Part shown: positions 32,604 through 38,784 of the stretch, in pieces
Numbering within the stretch: position 1 is the stretch's first letter
How the letters are laid out: the number at the start of each line of letters is the position of its first letter
Position numbers and translations under genes: made by a program
The notes under the pieces: generated by a model
What the model was told of the DNA's origin: nothing
Seen by the model: only the letters and a program-made list of their open reading frames with translations
Databases searched by the model: none
From: a virus
Virus record (IMG/VR): IMGVR_UViG_3300036826_000109
Span: 1 to 42,491 of that record
Reading direction: 5' to 3' (one strand)
Length of the DNA: 42,491 nucleotides

Positions 32604-32615
32604 AAGGGGGGCGAC

Positions 32616-32801
32616 ATGGTTGTTGTGCGGACGTTCGATCCGGCCTGTCAGGATTTGGCGGAACACTTTCTCTTGGACGAGCCGAATAACAAGGACTCGG
32701 CGGACATTCACGCTCAGCGGGTGCGCTCGTTGTCAGTGGCGATTCAGCAGGCGATCGAAGACTGGCACGAAGATCATCCGTATCCGAAGGAGGGCGCATG
32801 A
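32616..32801 (+). CDS. Small hypothetical protein
   Basis: 61 residues starting MVVVRTFDPACQDLAEHFLL, with GGGGGG five bases before the ATG. Predicted mostly helical; acidic end (DWHEDHPYPKEG). Its stop overlaps the next start. Short proteins of this type (AxxFL.DE...) are common among early phage genes, without assigned function. Confidence 0.5.
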   Translation: MVVVRTFDPACQDLAEHFLLDEPNNKDSADIHAQRVRSLSVAIQQAIEDWHEDHPYPKEGA

Positions 32802-33199
32802 GTCGCACGTTTATTCGGCACAAGGTCTACGGGTCGGTCTTCGTCGTGGAGGTTGATCCGTCGGGGGAAATTCTGGCAGCGGCGTCGATCACGGATGCCA
32901 CGGCCTGTCGGCACCGGCTCGGGGGCTATACGCTCGCGCTCGACGAAGCCGCGCATGTGATGAGCAACCTGAAAGATTTCGAGCCCTTTGAACCGGCCTG
33001 TACGGACGCGGCCCATCTGCTCGCGGACATTGGCGACGCGGAGCGGGAGTGCGACGAAGCGGAAACGACGTTCCAGGCGGCACATAGCGCGGCGAAGGCG
33101 GCGAAGGAACTATTTGAGACCAAGCAACAGGCGCTTCGGGCGCTCGTCCGGCAGGCGACACTTCCGGCGCGGCCGTTGCCGCTCTTTGACGAGGCGTGA
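32798..33199 (+). CDS. Hypothetical early protein with coiled coil
   Basis: 133 residues. Residues 1-45 are strand-rich (FVVEVDPSGEILAAASITDA), residues 75-115 form a coiled coil (ECDEAETTFQAAHSAAKAAK then ELFETKQQAL), and the end is PARPLPLFDEA, a short motif reminiscent of the QLxLF-type beta-clamp-binding peptides (LPLF). Clamp binding is speculative. It is coupled to its neighbours by four-base overlaps on both sides. Confidence 0.45.
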   Translation: MSRTFIRHKVYGSVFVVEVDPSGEILAAASITDATACRHRLGGYTLALDEAAHVMSNLKDFEPFEPACTDAAHLLADIGDAERECDEAETTFQAAHSAAKAAKELFETKQQALRALVRQATLPARPLPLFDEA

Positions 33200-33495
33200 G
33201 AGTGGTGCGACCGGAACCGTGGCATGTGCCGATCTATGGCACGCGCTTTTATCTACTCGTGGATGAGGTTACGGCGCGGGCGCTGGCAGCGGGCTGTGTG
33301 ACGGCCAGCCTACAGGTGCAGGCGCACCAGTTGTGTACCTTCATGCGCTTTGAAGAATCGGATCGTGAGGTGGACGATGCCGGGCGACGGGATGGTGACG
33401 CTGAACGCGGCGGAAATGCGACAAGGGCTGCTCTGCGGGGGCGAGCGGCAGATCGCAAATCTCATGCAAGGACGGCAGGATCGGTACGGGGCTGA
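33196..33495 (+). CDS. Small hypothetical protein, doubtful C-terminus
   Basis: 99 residues from a GTG overlapping the previous stop. The first about 55 residues (VPIYGTRFYLLVDEVTARAL, ASLQVQAHQLCTFMRFEES) look like a real early protein. The remaining about 40 (Arg/Gly/Ala-rich, DAGRRDGDAERGG) overlap the next gene for 119 bases and look like out-of-frame sequence, so an indel may have removed the original stop near 33370. No family is recognised. Confidence 0.35.
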   Translation: MRVVRPEPWHVPIYGTRFYLLVDEVTARALAAGCVTASLQVQAHQLCTFMRFEESDREVDDAGRRDGDAERGGNATRAALRGRAADRKSHARTAGSVRG

Positions 33496-33910
33496 TCCGG
33501 CGTCGGGCTGGAATCTGCACATCACCGGGGCGCTGGCGGAAGTGGCGGCGGCGAAGTATCTCGGGCGGCATTGGGAAGGCATGGGGGCGCTCGACAACTT
33601 CAAGGCGAGTGACGTGAAGGGCGTGGAAGTCCGATGGAGCGGTGTCCCGTATCTGATTCTGCATGAGCGGGACAAGGACGATCTGCCGTACCTGCTCGTG
33701 ACCGGCTTGGGGCCGTCGTTCACGCTGCGCGGCTGGAAGCTCGGGGCCGACGGCAAGGATCAACGCTATTGGGGCGATCCCTATAAGAAAAACCGTCCGG
33801 CCTTTTTCATTCCCGTCTCGGAGCTTGATTCGATGCGGTTGCTGACGACGTTTCTGAAGCTCGACGATGAATCGGACGCGAAGGCTCATGACCGTCCTGT
33901 GCTGCGGTGA
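33377..33910 (+). CDS. Putative PD-(D/E)XK-type nuclease of phage
   Basis: 177 residues from ATG 33377, chosen for the GAGG site (a TTG at 33350 is upstream). The pattern ITGALAEVAAAKYLG, SDVKGVEVRW, PYLILHERDKDDLPYLLVTG, RGWKLGA, YWGDPYKKNRPAFFIP is one I recall from small phage proteins that resemble restriction-endonuclease folds: E55, D79 and E84 before V-R86 in a core beta-sheet. The usual Lys is replaced by Arg86, so activity is not certain. It lies between small early genes and the SLOG protein. Confidence 0.5.
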   Translation: MPGDGMVTLNAAEMRQGLLCGGERQIANLMQGRQDRYGADPASGWNLHITGALAEVAAAKYLGRHWEGMGALDNFKASDVKGVEVRWSGVPYLILHERDKDDLPYLLVTGLGPSFTLRGWKLGADGKDQRYWGDPYKKNRPAFFIPVSELDSMRLLTTFLKLDDESDAKAHDRPVLR

Positions 33911-34277
33911 TCGGGAGTGGGCGTATGTCGGTGTGATCCGGCGCGTGCTGACGAGCCTGGGGCCGGGAACGATCGTCGTGCATGGCGGGATGCGGGGCGC
34001 GGATGCCATGTGTGCGCGTGTGGCGCGGTCTCTGGGCTATCAGGTGGTTGAGCACAAAGCCGACTGGCAGACGCACGGCAAGCGGGCGGGGCCGATTCGC
34101 AATCAAACGATGCTCGACCGGCATCCGGAGATTGCACGGGTGATTGCCTTTCATGATCGGCTGACCGAATCCAAGGGCACGGCAGACATGGTGCAGCGGG
34201 CGCGGCGGGCGAGCATTCCGGTCACGGTCGTTACGTCGGGGCACCTCTATGGGGCGCACACTCAAGATTTACGCTGA
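33888..34277 (+). CDS. DUF2493/YspA-like SLOG-domain protein
   Basis: 129 residues from ATG 33888, overlapping the previous gene by 23 bases. A Rossmann-like fold is shown by the start MTVLCCGDRE, the glycine loop HGGMRGADAMC (33-42) and AGPIRNQTML (67-76), typical of DUF2493/YspA in the SLOG superfamily, which binds nucleotide-derived ligands. It could sense or hydrolyse a nucleotide; SLOG proteins occur in both phage and anti-phage systems. Substrate and role here are unknown. Confidence 0.7.
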   Translation: MTVLCCGDREWAYVGVIRRVLTSLGPGTIVVHGGMRGADAMCARVARSLGYQVVEHKADWQTHGKRAGPIRNQTMLDRHPEIARVIAFHDRLTESKGTADMVQRARRASIPVTVVTSGHLYGAHTQDLR

Positions 34278-34494
34278 CAGCAAGGGGATGGGGCGGTGCC
34301 GGTCGTGCGGGGCCGACATTGAATGGGCGGAACTGACGAGCGGCAAGCGGATGCCGTTCAATCCGCCGATTGTGGCGACGCTGACGCAAGGCGATCTCCT
34401 GCGCGACGATCGGGTGATTGAAGTGATTGACACCGACATCACGCCGGTTCATTTCCAGACGTGCCCACAAGCCGACGACTGGCGACGCAAGTAA
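34249..34494 (+). CDS. Small zinc-knuckle protein
   Basis: 81 residues. The zinc site is formed by CRSCGADIEW near residue 17 and HFQTCPQADDW near the end; the middle is strand-rich (MPFNPPIVATL). The start lies inside the end of the SLOG gene. Proteins of this layout (CxxCxxxIxW...HFxTCP) are very common in phage early regions, with no known function. Confidence 0.55.
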   Translation: MGRTLKIYADSKGMGRCRSCGADIEWAELTSGKRMPFNPPIVATLTQGDLLRDDRVIEVIDTDITPVHFQTCPQADDWRRK

Positions 34495-34508
34495 AAAGGG
34501 GGCGGGGC

Positions 34509-34793
34509 ATGGCCGCGACGGAGACCAACGGCGATCGGTATTTCGATATTGAAGGGCTCGCGGAGTACAGCGGGCTGTCCGTGCGGACGCTGCGCCGGTA
34601 CATGGATGATCCGGTCAATCCCTTGCCCAATCATCATGTCGTCACGTCCACGAAAGGGCGCGGCCGGGTATTGATCGCGAAACGGGAGTTTGACGCCTGG
34701 GTGCATGCCTTTGGTCCGGCGAAGCGGCATCCGGCGAAGGCGGCGCTGGATGAGCGGGTCGCGGCGGCGGTCCGAAGTATCCGGGGGCGTTGA
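34509..34793 (+). CDS. Excisionase/MerR-like helix-turn-helix protein
   Basis: 94 residues with GGGGCGGGG just upstream of the ATG. The segment YFDIEGLAEYSGLSVRTLRR then YMDDP and KGRGRVLIAKREFDAWVHAF fits HTH_17/MerR-type excisionase domains. It sits one gene upstream of the promoter of the integrase cluster, so a recombination-directionality or regulatory role is likely. Confidence 0.6.
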   Translation: MAATETNGDRYFDIEGLAEYSGLSVRTLRRYMDDPVNPLPNHHVVTSTKGRGRVLIAKREFDAWVHAFGPAKRHPAKAALDERVAAAVRSIRGR

Positions 34794-34797
34794 TGTA

Positions 34798-34826
34798 AAT
34801 CCTGTGATTTGACAATCCCATGATTT
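34798..34826. promoter_or_regulatory. Tandem operator-like repeats at integrase promoter
   Basis: AATCCTGTGATTT (34798-34810) and AATCCCATGATTT (34814-34826) are 16 bases apart and share 11 of 13 bases; each carries an AATC...GATT dyad. The -35 element of the downstream promoter lies between and within them, so a bound protein would block or recruit RNA polymerase. Confidence 0.55.
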
Positions 34827-34837
34827 TGATATACGAT
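34809..34837 (+). promoter_or_regulatory. Promoter of the integrase gene cluster
   Basis: A consensus -35 TTGACA (34809-34814), a 17-base spacer and TACGAT (34832-34837, 4/6). It lies 20 bases before the first gene of the cluster and overlaps the tandem AATCC repeats. Confidence 0.7.
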
Positions 34838-34856
34838 CACCTGAGAGGTGCATCGT

Positions 34857-35240
34857 ATGGGCGACAAGACACAATTACCGACTGACCCGTTTTCGATTAA
34901 CTTTCGGGAGAAGTTGAATCACCCGGAAGTCGTCCGCGTGAACAGCACGATTAATCTGATTGATCTGTTGGGGCATACGGAGTCATGGATCATTGATACG
35001 CTGAGGGCTGACGGCCGCGAGGTCGTATTCCTTCAGCGGTCGTCGGCTGAGGAACCGTTGCGGCTGATGCTGCCGTCGGAAGTCTGCGCGGCGATTGCCA
35101 CTCAGCGGGACCGGATTACGACGCGGACGCGACGGCTAGTGGCGAAGCGCACGGTGGCGAATCGGCGGGCGCAAGGACTTCCCGTGGGGAATCCGGACGC
35201 GCTCCGGAAGGCGCGGAAGGCGCGACGGGTGGGGCGGTGA
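34857..35240 (+). CDS. Hypothetical regulator-like protein of the integrase operon
   Basis: 127 residues, starting at ATG 34857 behind GAGAGG; a GTG at 34848 is possible but lies in the ribosome site. The middle (VRVNSTINLIDLLGHTESWI, DTLRADGREVVFLQRSS) looks like a small folded domain and the C-terminus is very basic (RDRITTRTRRLVAKRTVANR). It could bind the operator repeats just upstream of its own gene, autoregulating; this is inference. It overlaps the next gene start (GTGA). Confidence 0.5.
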   Translation: MGDKTQLPTDPFSINFREKLNHPEVVRVNSTINLIDLLGHTESWIIDTLRADGREVVFLQRSSAEEPLRLMLPSEVCAAIATQRDRITTRTRRLVAKRTVANRRAQGLPVGNPDALRKARKARRVGR

Positions 35241-35446
35241 GGCGCGGCGGGTACGTGCGCGTGGTGGTGCCGCCGAAGCGCGGATACTCCAAGGCGTTCC
35301 GGCCGCACGGCGACACTGGGAAGAAGTACACGCTGGATGCGATCCCGGCCGGGCTCTGGCGTGAAGTGCAGGAGAAGTCGAAGCGGGAGGGCATTTCGAT
35401 TCGGGCGCTCCTTTTGACGTATCTCAAGGGGTGGGTGCAGTCATGA
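35237..35446 (+). CDS. Small basic protein, CopG-like
   Basis: 69 residues from a GTG. The basic start (VRVVVPPKRGYSKAFRPHGD) leads to LDAIPAGLWREVQEKSKREG then ISIRALLLTYLKGWV, a strand-helix-helix layout like ribbon-helix-helix proteins. It sits immediately before and overlaps (ATGA) the integrase, so it may regulate or assist integration, as small RHH-type excision/regulatory proteins do. Confidence 0.5.
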   Translation: MRRGGYVRVVVPPKRGYSKAFRPHGDTGKKYTLDAIPAGLWREVQEKSKREGISIRALLLTYLKGWVQS

Positions 35447-36666
35447 GCGGGCGACCACGAGGGACGACGTTACGCGTCAGTCAGTGCTCGCCGTCTGAGC
35501 GGGAGTGGCGCAAGCTCCAGTGGGGCGTGTTCTGGAATGTGTATGAGCCGGGCCGGATCGGTCGTCGGAAGCAAAAATCGGAATGGTTCGCGACACAGCA
35601 GGACGCCGAAGACTTCAAGGTGCGGATGCTGGCCGCGCTCGCTCAGCCGGATCTGATCCTGCCTGTCCGCGTGCAGCATTGGCGGGCGGATTCGGTGGGG
35701 GCGCTGGCCGTGGATTGGTTGGCGCATGTGGAAGGGCAGCGGGAAGCGGCGACGCATCACGGCTATCAGAACTGCGTCAGAAGCTATCTCGCGCCGAAGC
35801 CGGGGCACAAACGCTCTCCCGGCCTAGGCGATCTGATTGTCAGTGACGCGACACTGACGCCCAAAGTGGTCGCGGATTTTGAAACCGGCCTGTACAAAGC
35901 GGGCGTGAGTTTGAGTACCAGGCGGCGGGTGCATCGGGCGTTCAGTGCGTTTTGTAGCTATGCGGTGTTTGCCGGGAAACTCAACCATAACCCGTGTTAT
36001 TCGCTTGGCCGGATGCTTCGGAAACGCGGGGAGGAAGACAGCGAGCCGGAGCCGAATCCGTTCACGCCGGACGAGATCGCTCGGATCTTCGATCACATTG
36101 AAGCGTGTGAGGCTGACTGGCTTCCGTACTTTCAGTTCCTCTATGACGTGGGCGTGCGTCCTGGGGAAGCGGCGGCGCTCAAGTGGACGGCATTGGATTT
36201 TGATCGATTGAAGGTCAGGATCGAACTGAATTGGTCTCCGGCCGGGAAGACGGACAAGCCGCCGAAGACGCACGAGTGCCGGACGATCGACATGACGAGT
36301 CTGGTGGCGGAGCGGCTATTGCAGTGGCGACCGATTCAGCGGCAAGCGCTCTTGCGCCGGGTCATTCAGCAGAGCCCGTATGTGTTCACGAGCCGTCGGG
36401 GGACGCGGGCCTTTCAGGACAGTCATGTGCGGCTGGTGTTCGGCCGGGTGATGAAGGCGTGCGGCATCCAGGGGCACACGCTGTATGACTTTCGGGATAG
36501 CTTTGCCACGTCGCATCTGGTGGAGCATTGGGATCGCAAACTGGCGTGGGTGAGTCACCAACTCGGCCACAAGCATGTGTTGACGACGCAGCGTTTCTAC
36601 TACAAGTACCGGCCGACGACGGCCACCAAAGGGTTCGCGGACGAGATCCGCAATTGGGGGAAGTAG
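35443..36666 (+). CDS. int: Tyrosine recombinase integrase
   Basis: 407 residues. The N-terminal arm-binding-type region is followed by a SAM-like core-binding domain (about residues 85-185: ALAVDWLAHVEGQREAATHH, STRRRVHRAFSAF) and the catalytic domain: R239 in YDVGVRPGEAAALKW, R351 in LYDFRDSFATS, H376 in HQLGHKHVLTTQRF, nucleophile Y386 or Y387. The usual His three residues before the second Arg is Tyr348 here, a tolerated variation in the family. The start overlaps the preceding stop. The gene ends five bases from a tRNA-Thr gene, the usual layout for tRNA-targeting integrases. Confidence 0.9.
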   Translation: MSGRPRGTTLRVSQCSPSEREWRKLQWGVFWNVYEPGRIGRRKQKSEWFATQQDAEDFKVRMLAALAQPDLILPVRVQHWRADSVGALAVDWLAHVEGQREAATHHGYQNCVRSYLAPKPGHKRSPGLGDLIVSDATLTPKVVADFETGLYKAGVSLSTRRRVHRAFSAFCSYAVFAGKLNHNPCYSLGRMLRKRGEEDSEPEPNPFTPDEIARIFDHIEACEADWLPYFQFLYDVGVRPGEAAALKWTALDFDRLKVRIELNWSPAGKTDKPPKTHECRTIDMTSLVAERLLQWRPIQRQALLRRVIQQSPYVFTSRRGTRAFQDSHVRLVFGRVMKACGIQGHTLYDFRDSFATSHLVEHWDRKLAWVSHQLGHKHVLTTQRFYYKYRPTTATKGFADEIRNWGK

Positions 36667-36670
36667 GGGG

Positions 36671-36747
36671 TGGAGCCGACGATCGGAATCGAACCGATAA
36701 CCCCCGCATTACGAATGCGGTGCTCTGCCGGATTGAGCTACGTCGGC
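36671..36747 (-). tRNA. tRNA-Thr (anticodon CGU)
   Basis: A complete cloverleaf on the minus strand: acceptor GCCGACG/CGTCGGC, D-stem GCTC/GAGC, anticodon stem CCGCA/TGCGG with loop TTCGTAA (anticodon CGT, reads ACG), five-base variable loop, T-stem ATCGG/CCGAT with TTCGATT loop, discriminator T and encoded CCA. The 3' end points at the integrase stop. It may be a phage-carried tRNA or the attachment-site copy of the host gene. Confidence 0.9.
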
Positions 36748-36752
36748 CTGCC

Positions 36753-36897
36753 CGTAAGTGTGTGTCGATCGAAGTGCCAACTGGGATTGCTAACTGATTG
36801 CTTACTGAACCTCTTGGCATCCAACAGGGAAATCCGCTTACTGCCTGCCTGTCAATCACTTACAGACTTACGTAAAACGAATACGGACTGCTTACGA
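36753..36897. repeat. Cluster of CTTAC repeats, probable integrase arm sites
   Basis: The octamer R-CTTAC-N-N occurs at 36753-36760 (minus strand), 36800-36807, 36836-36843, 36858-36865, 36866-36873 and 36890-36897, with a variant GCTAACTG at 36789-36796. Two form an 11-base tandem (TTGCTAACTGA then TTGCTTACTGA, 36787-36808). The density beside int and tRNA suggests arm-type binding sites of attP. Confidence 0.55.
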
Positions 36898-36957
36898 AAA
36901 CCACGAGCGAGCGCGGATTCATTGGGTATTTTGCAAACCAGAAATACGTGACCGTCT

Positions 36958-37251
36958 ATGACGCTTCATGACGTGACTTCACTTAGCGGCGAGTTGGTTC
37001 CGACAATCCTGATGGCGATCGGCATCGTTCTGCCCGATGCTGACGGCGTGGTGGTTCGCCGGTTCGTCATGGCGTGCCGTCTCGCCCGGTGCGGCTACCG
37101 GCGCGTCCATGTCAGTTGCTACGGCCGCGATCTCGTGACGATCGAATGCGAGCGCTGCGGCTTGCCGCTCGTGATCCTGTATGAGCTTCGCCCGCTGCTC
37201 AACCGGGGGGCGTTTCAGGAAAATGCCATTCCAGAATTTCCGGCCGCGTAA
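36958..37251 (+). CDS. Small hypothetical protein
   Basis: 97 residues. The sequence MTLHDVTSLSGELVPTILMA, then VVVRRFVMACRLARCGYRRV and HVSCYGRDLVTIECERCGLP has a Cys pair (CERC) and mixed alpha/beta character. No good ribosome site precedes the ATG. Its last codons lie inside the first copy of a 60-base tandem repeat, so the C-terminus could be altered. Unrecognised. Confidence 0.4.
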   Translation: MTLHDVTSLSGELVPTILMAIGIVLPDADGVVVRRFVMACRLARCGYRRVHVSCYGRDLVTIECERCGLPLVILYELRPLLNRGAFQENAIPEFPAA

Positions 37252-37320
37252 CTAAAAAAGACCGGGGGGCCGTTCCGGAAAATCCGATCTGGAAATTTCA
37301 GGCGACGCTCCTAAAAAAAG
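37202..37320. repeat. Imperfect 60-base tandem duplication
   Basis: Copy one (37202-37260) and copy two (37261-37320) both begin ACCGGGGGGC, continue with a TTCxGGAAAAT segment and a GAATTT/AAATTT core, and end in CTAAAAAAAG or CTAAAAAAG. The identity is imperfect by eye. Copy one includes the end of the ORF at 36958-37251. Confidence 0.55.
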
Positions 37321-37432
37321 GCGTGGATTTTTCCCCCAGGGGCCGATCTGAATGGCCCCCCCCCGGCCGGGGGCTCGGGGCTCGGGCCGTCGGCACTGGC
37401 CGTGCAGATCGGCCGGGCCGGAGGGTACGCGG

Positions 37433-37570
37433 ATGCTGACGGTGACGCTTCTGCTTGTGCTCGCGGCGTTCGTGGTCGTCGTGGCGTCGGCGCTCGGCAA
37501 AGCGCCGTTGTGGGTGGCGGTGCTGCTGCTCGTCGTGGTGCACCTTGTCGGGCTCGTCCCGGTGCGGTGA
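37433..37570 (+). CDS. 45-residue two-span membrane protein
   Basis: Starts MLTVTLLLVLAAFVVVVASA, a short loop LGKAPL, then WVAVLLLVVVHLVGLVPVR: two transmembrane helices joined by a tight turn. GGAGGG lies ten bases before the ATG. This hairpin topology is shared by class II holins and by small toxins, but the position far from the late genes makes holin uncertain. Confidence 0.5.
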   Translation: MLTVTLLLVLAAFVVVVASALGKAPLWVAVLLLVVVHLVGLVPVR

Positions 37571-37574
37571 GCGG

Positions 37575-37608
37575 CGATCGGCGCGTCCCTTGTCGGATGC
37601 GCCGATCG
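37575..37608. terminator. Bidirectional hairpin between converging genes
   Basis: CGATCGGCGC (37575-37584) and GCGCCGATCG (37599-37608) form a perfect ten-base stem with a 14-base loop, between the rightward membrane gene and the end of the leftward operon. There is no T-run on either strand. Confidence 0.5.
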
Positions 37609-37645
37609 TGGTTCCTGGGGGCGTGTGGCGGGTTCTGCGAGGTGT

Positions 37646-37813
37646 CTACGTCTTCGGCCGTTCGTCGGCCTTGTTCATGTATACCTCGATCGCGGTGCCT
37701 AGCAGGTTCAATAGGAGACCGATCGCGAGGACGATTCCGATCGGCCACCAATAGGCGAAACCGATAAGGGTGAGGACGGTAAAGAAAATGGCTTGCATGA
37801 ATCGGGCGATCAT
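37646..37813 (-). CDS. 55-residue membrane protein
   Basis: Reads MIARFMQAIFFTVLTLIGFA, then YWWPIGIVLAIGLLLNLLGT and AIEVYMNKADERPKT: two hydrophobic segments with aromatic boundaries and a charged cytoplasmic-type tail. AGGA lies seven bases before the ATG. It is the last gene of the leftward operon, nine bases after the coiled-coil gene. The function is unknown. Confidence 0.55.
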   Translation of the reverse strand: MIARFMQAIFFTVLTLIGFAYWWPIGIVLAIGLLLNLLGTAIEVYMNKADERPKT

Positions 37814-37821
37814 AAGTGTTC

Positions 37822-38127
37822 CTACTGCTTTCCGTTGTCGCGTTCGTGACGGAGTTCGTTAATGGCTTGGGTTTGTTCCAGTACCAATCGTTCCAGGCGG
37901 TTGACCGTCTCGCGGAGGTCTTCCCGTTCTTCCTTGGCGTTGATAATGGCGTCGGTGGCGTCGATAAGCTTCTGACCGGCGCGTGTCTGTGCTTGCGATG
38001 CGCCGATCATGAGGTGCGAGGCTTCAGCGATGCGGTTGGAAGCTTCGACTAGTAGGCTGTTACTGTCCTGCATGTCGGCCACGGTCGCACGTAACAGTTG
38101 AAAGGCTTCGCGGTAGTAGTCGGCCAT
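37822..38127 (-). CDS. Coiled-coil protein
   Basis: 101 residues, helical throughout: FQLLRATVADMQDSNSLLVE, ASNRIAEASHLMIGASQAQT, KEEREDLRETVNRLERLVLE. Heptad leucines and alanines indicate a long dimeric coil. It starts on the last base of the upstream gene (TAATG-type overlap) and has GGAG upstream. The function is unknown. Confidence 0.55.
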   Translation of the reverse strand: MADYYREAFQLLRATVADMQDSNSLLVEASNRIAEASHLMIGASQAQTRAGQKLIDATDAIINAKEEREDLRETVNRLERLVLEQTQAINELRHERDNGKQ

Positions 38128-38306
38128 TACTCGGGTTTCTCCTTGCGTCGTAATACGCGGATGAGTCCATCCAAGTCGATACGGTCTCGGCCGTACAAGT
38201 TGAGGCAGAGCATGATTACTGCTTTCATCGTCCTGCCTTCGGCGGCTGCTCTGCTTTTGGCTAGTCTCCAGGTGCTTTCGTCTACGTCTTTCAACAGATA
38301 GTCCAT
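38127..38306 (-). CDS. Ribbon-helix-helix (CopG/Arc-like) protein
   Basis: 59 residues starting MDYLLKDVDESTWRLAKSRA, AAEGRTMKAVIMLCLNLYGR. The order strand, helix, turn with EGRTM, second helix is the Arc/CopG pattern seen in FitA-type antitoxins and phage regulators. The ATG overlaps the previous stop as TAATG, fixing this start. A role in regulating the leftward operon is plausible. No toxin partner is recognised next to it. Confidence 0.6.
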   Translation of the reverse strand: MDYLLKDVDESTWRLAKSRAAAEGRTMKAVIMLCLNLYGRDRIDLDGLIRVLRRKEKPE

Positions 38307-38431
38307 TACGGGCGGTCGTTCCTTTCCCGCGTCACGATCGCGACGAAGATCCAAAACACGATCATTCCAGGGATGGCGATCGGGAGTGGAGCGCTCGCGA
38401 GCGCGGACGCAAGTAACAGTATATATACCAT
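38306..38431 (-). CDS. 41-residue membrane protein
   Basis: MVYILLLASALASAPLPIAI, then PGMIVFWIFVAIVTRERNDR and P: two short hydrophobic segments broken by prolines, ending in a charged tail. AAGG lies eight bases before the ATG and the stop overlaps the RHH gene start. Topology and size resemble small phage inner-membrane proteins that act in exclusion or lysis, but the function is unknown. Confidence 0.5.
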   Translation of the reverse strand: MVYILLLASALASAPLPIAIPGMIVFWIFVAIVTRERNDRP

Positions 38432-38488
38432 GTAATTACCTTGGGGTTACTCCTTTCCTGATCGGCGTTCGGACCGATCGCGGGGGTT

Positions 38489-38515
38489 ACAGGACAAGCG
38501 CGGCGCTCGTCCTGT
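38489..38515. promoter_or_regulatory. Strong hairpin inside the leftward operon
   Basis: ACAGGACAAGCGC (38489-38501) and GCGCTCGTCCTGT (38503-38515) pair over 13 positions with one wobble, right after the stop of the 38523-38783 gene. No T-run follows. It may be an RNA-processing or polarity element. Confidence 0.5.
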
Positions 38516-38522
38516 CGTCACC

Positions 38523-38783
38523 CTACTTAATGAGTTTGAATGCGATACTCGCCATTCTCGGGATGCTGAATTGCAGATACCGGGCTTGGTTCTCGGGGCT
38601 CAGTGCGTCGAATACGGCGATGATGGCGGACGCGGTAAAGCCGTCTACCATCAAGCCGTCAATCTTGGCGTATTGTTTTTCGCTGACGATCCGACGGATC
38701 GCGGCGATCTTGTCGTCGGGCGTCGTCGTCTTGGTGACGCGGGTTCCTTCGCGTCGGGTGCGGGTCGGTTCTCGGTTGTCCAT
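38523..38783 (-). CDS. Conserved small phage protein
   Basis: 86 residues. The C-terminal two thirds (KIAAIRRIVSEKQYAKIDGL, MVDGFTASAIIAVFDALSPE, RYLQFSIPRMASIAFKLIK) match a pattern I know from small proteins beside DUF932-type genes in phages and plasmids. The N-terminus is basic and disordered (TRTRREGTRVTKTTTPD). GGAGA precedes the ATG. The function is unknown. Confidence 0.55.
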   Translation of the reverse strand: MDNREPTRTRREGTRVTKTTTPDDKIAAIRRIVSEKQYAKIDGLMVDGFTASAIIAVFDALSPENQARYLQFSIPRMASIAFKLIK

Positions 38784-38784
38784 G

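Noticed and set aside
38127-38431. RHH protein and adjacent membrane peptide as a toxin-antitoxin pair
   Set aside because: The overlap and order would allow it, but the membrane peptide has no toxin family signature and the genes lie inside a longer operon; kept only as a possibility.
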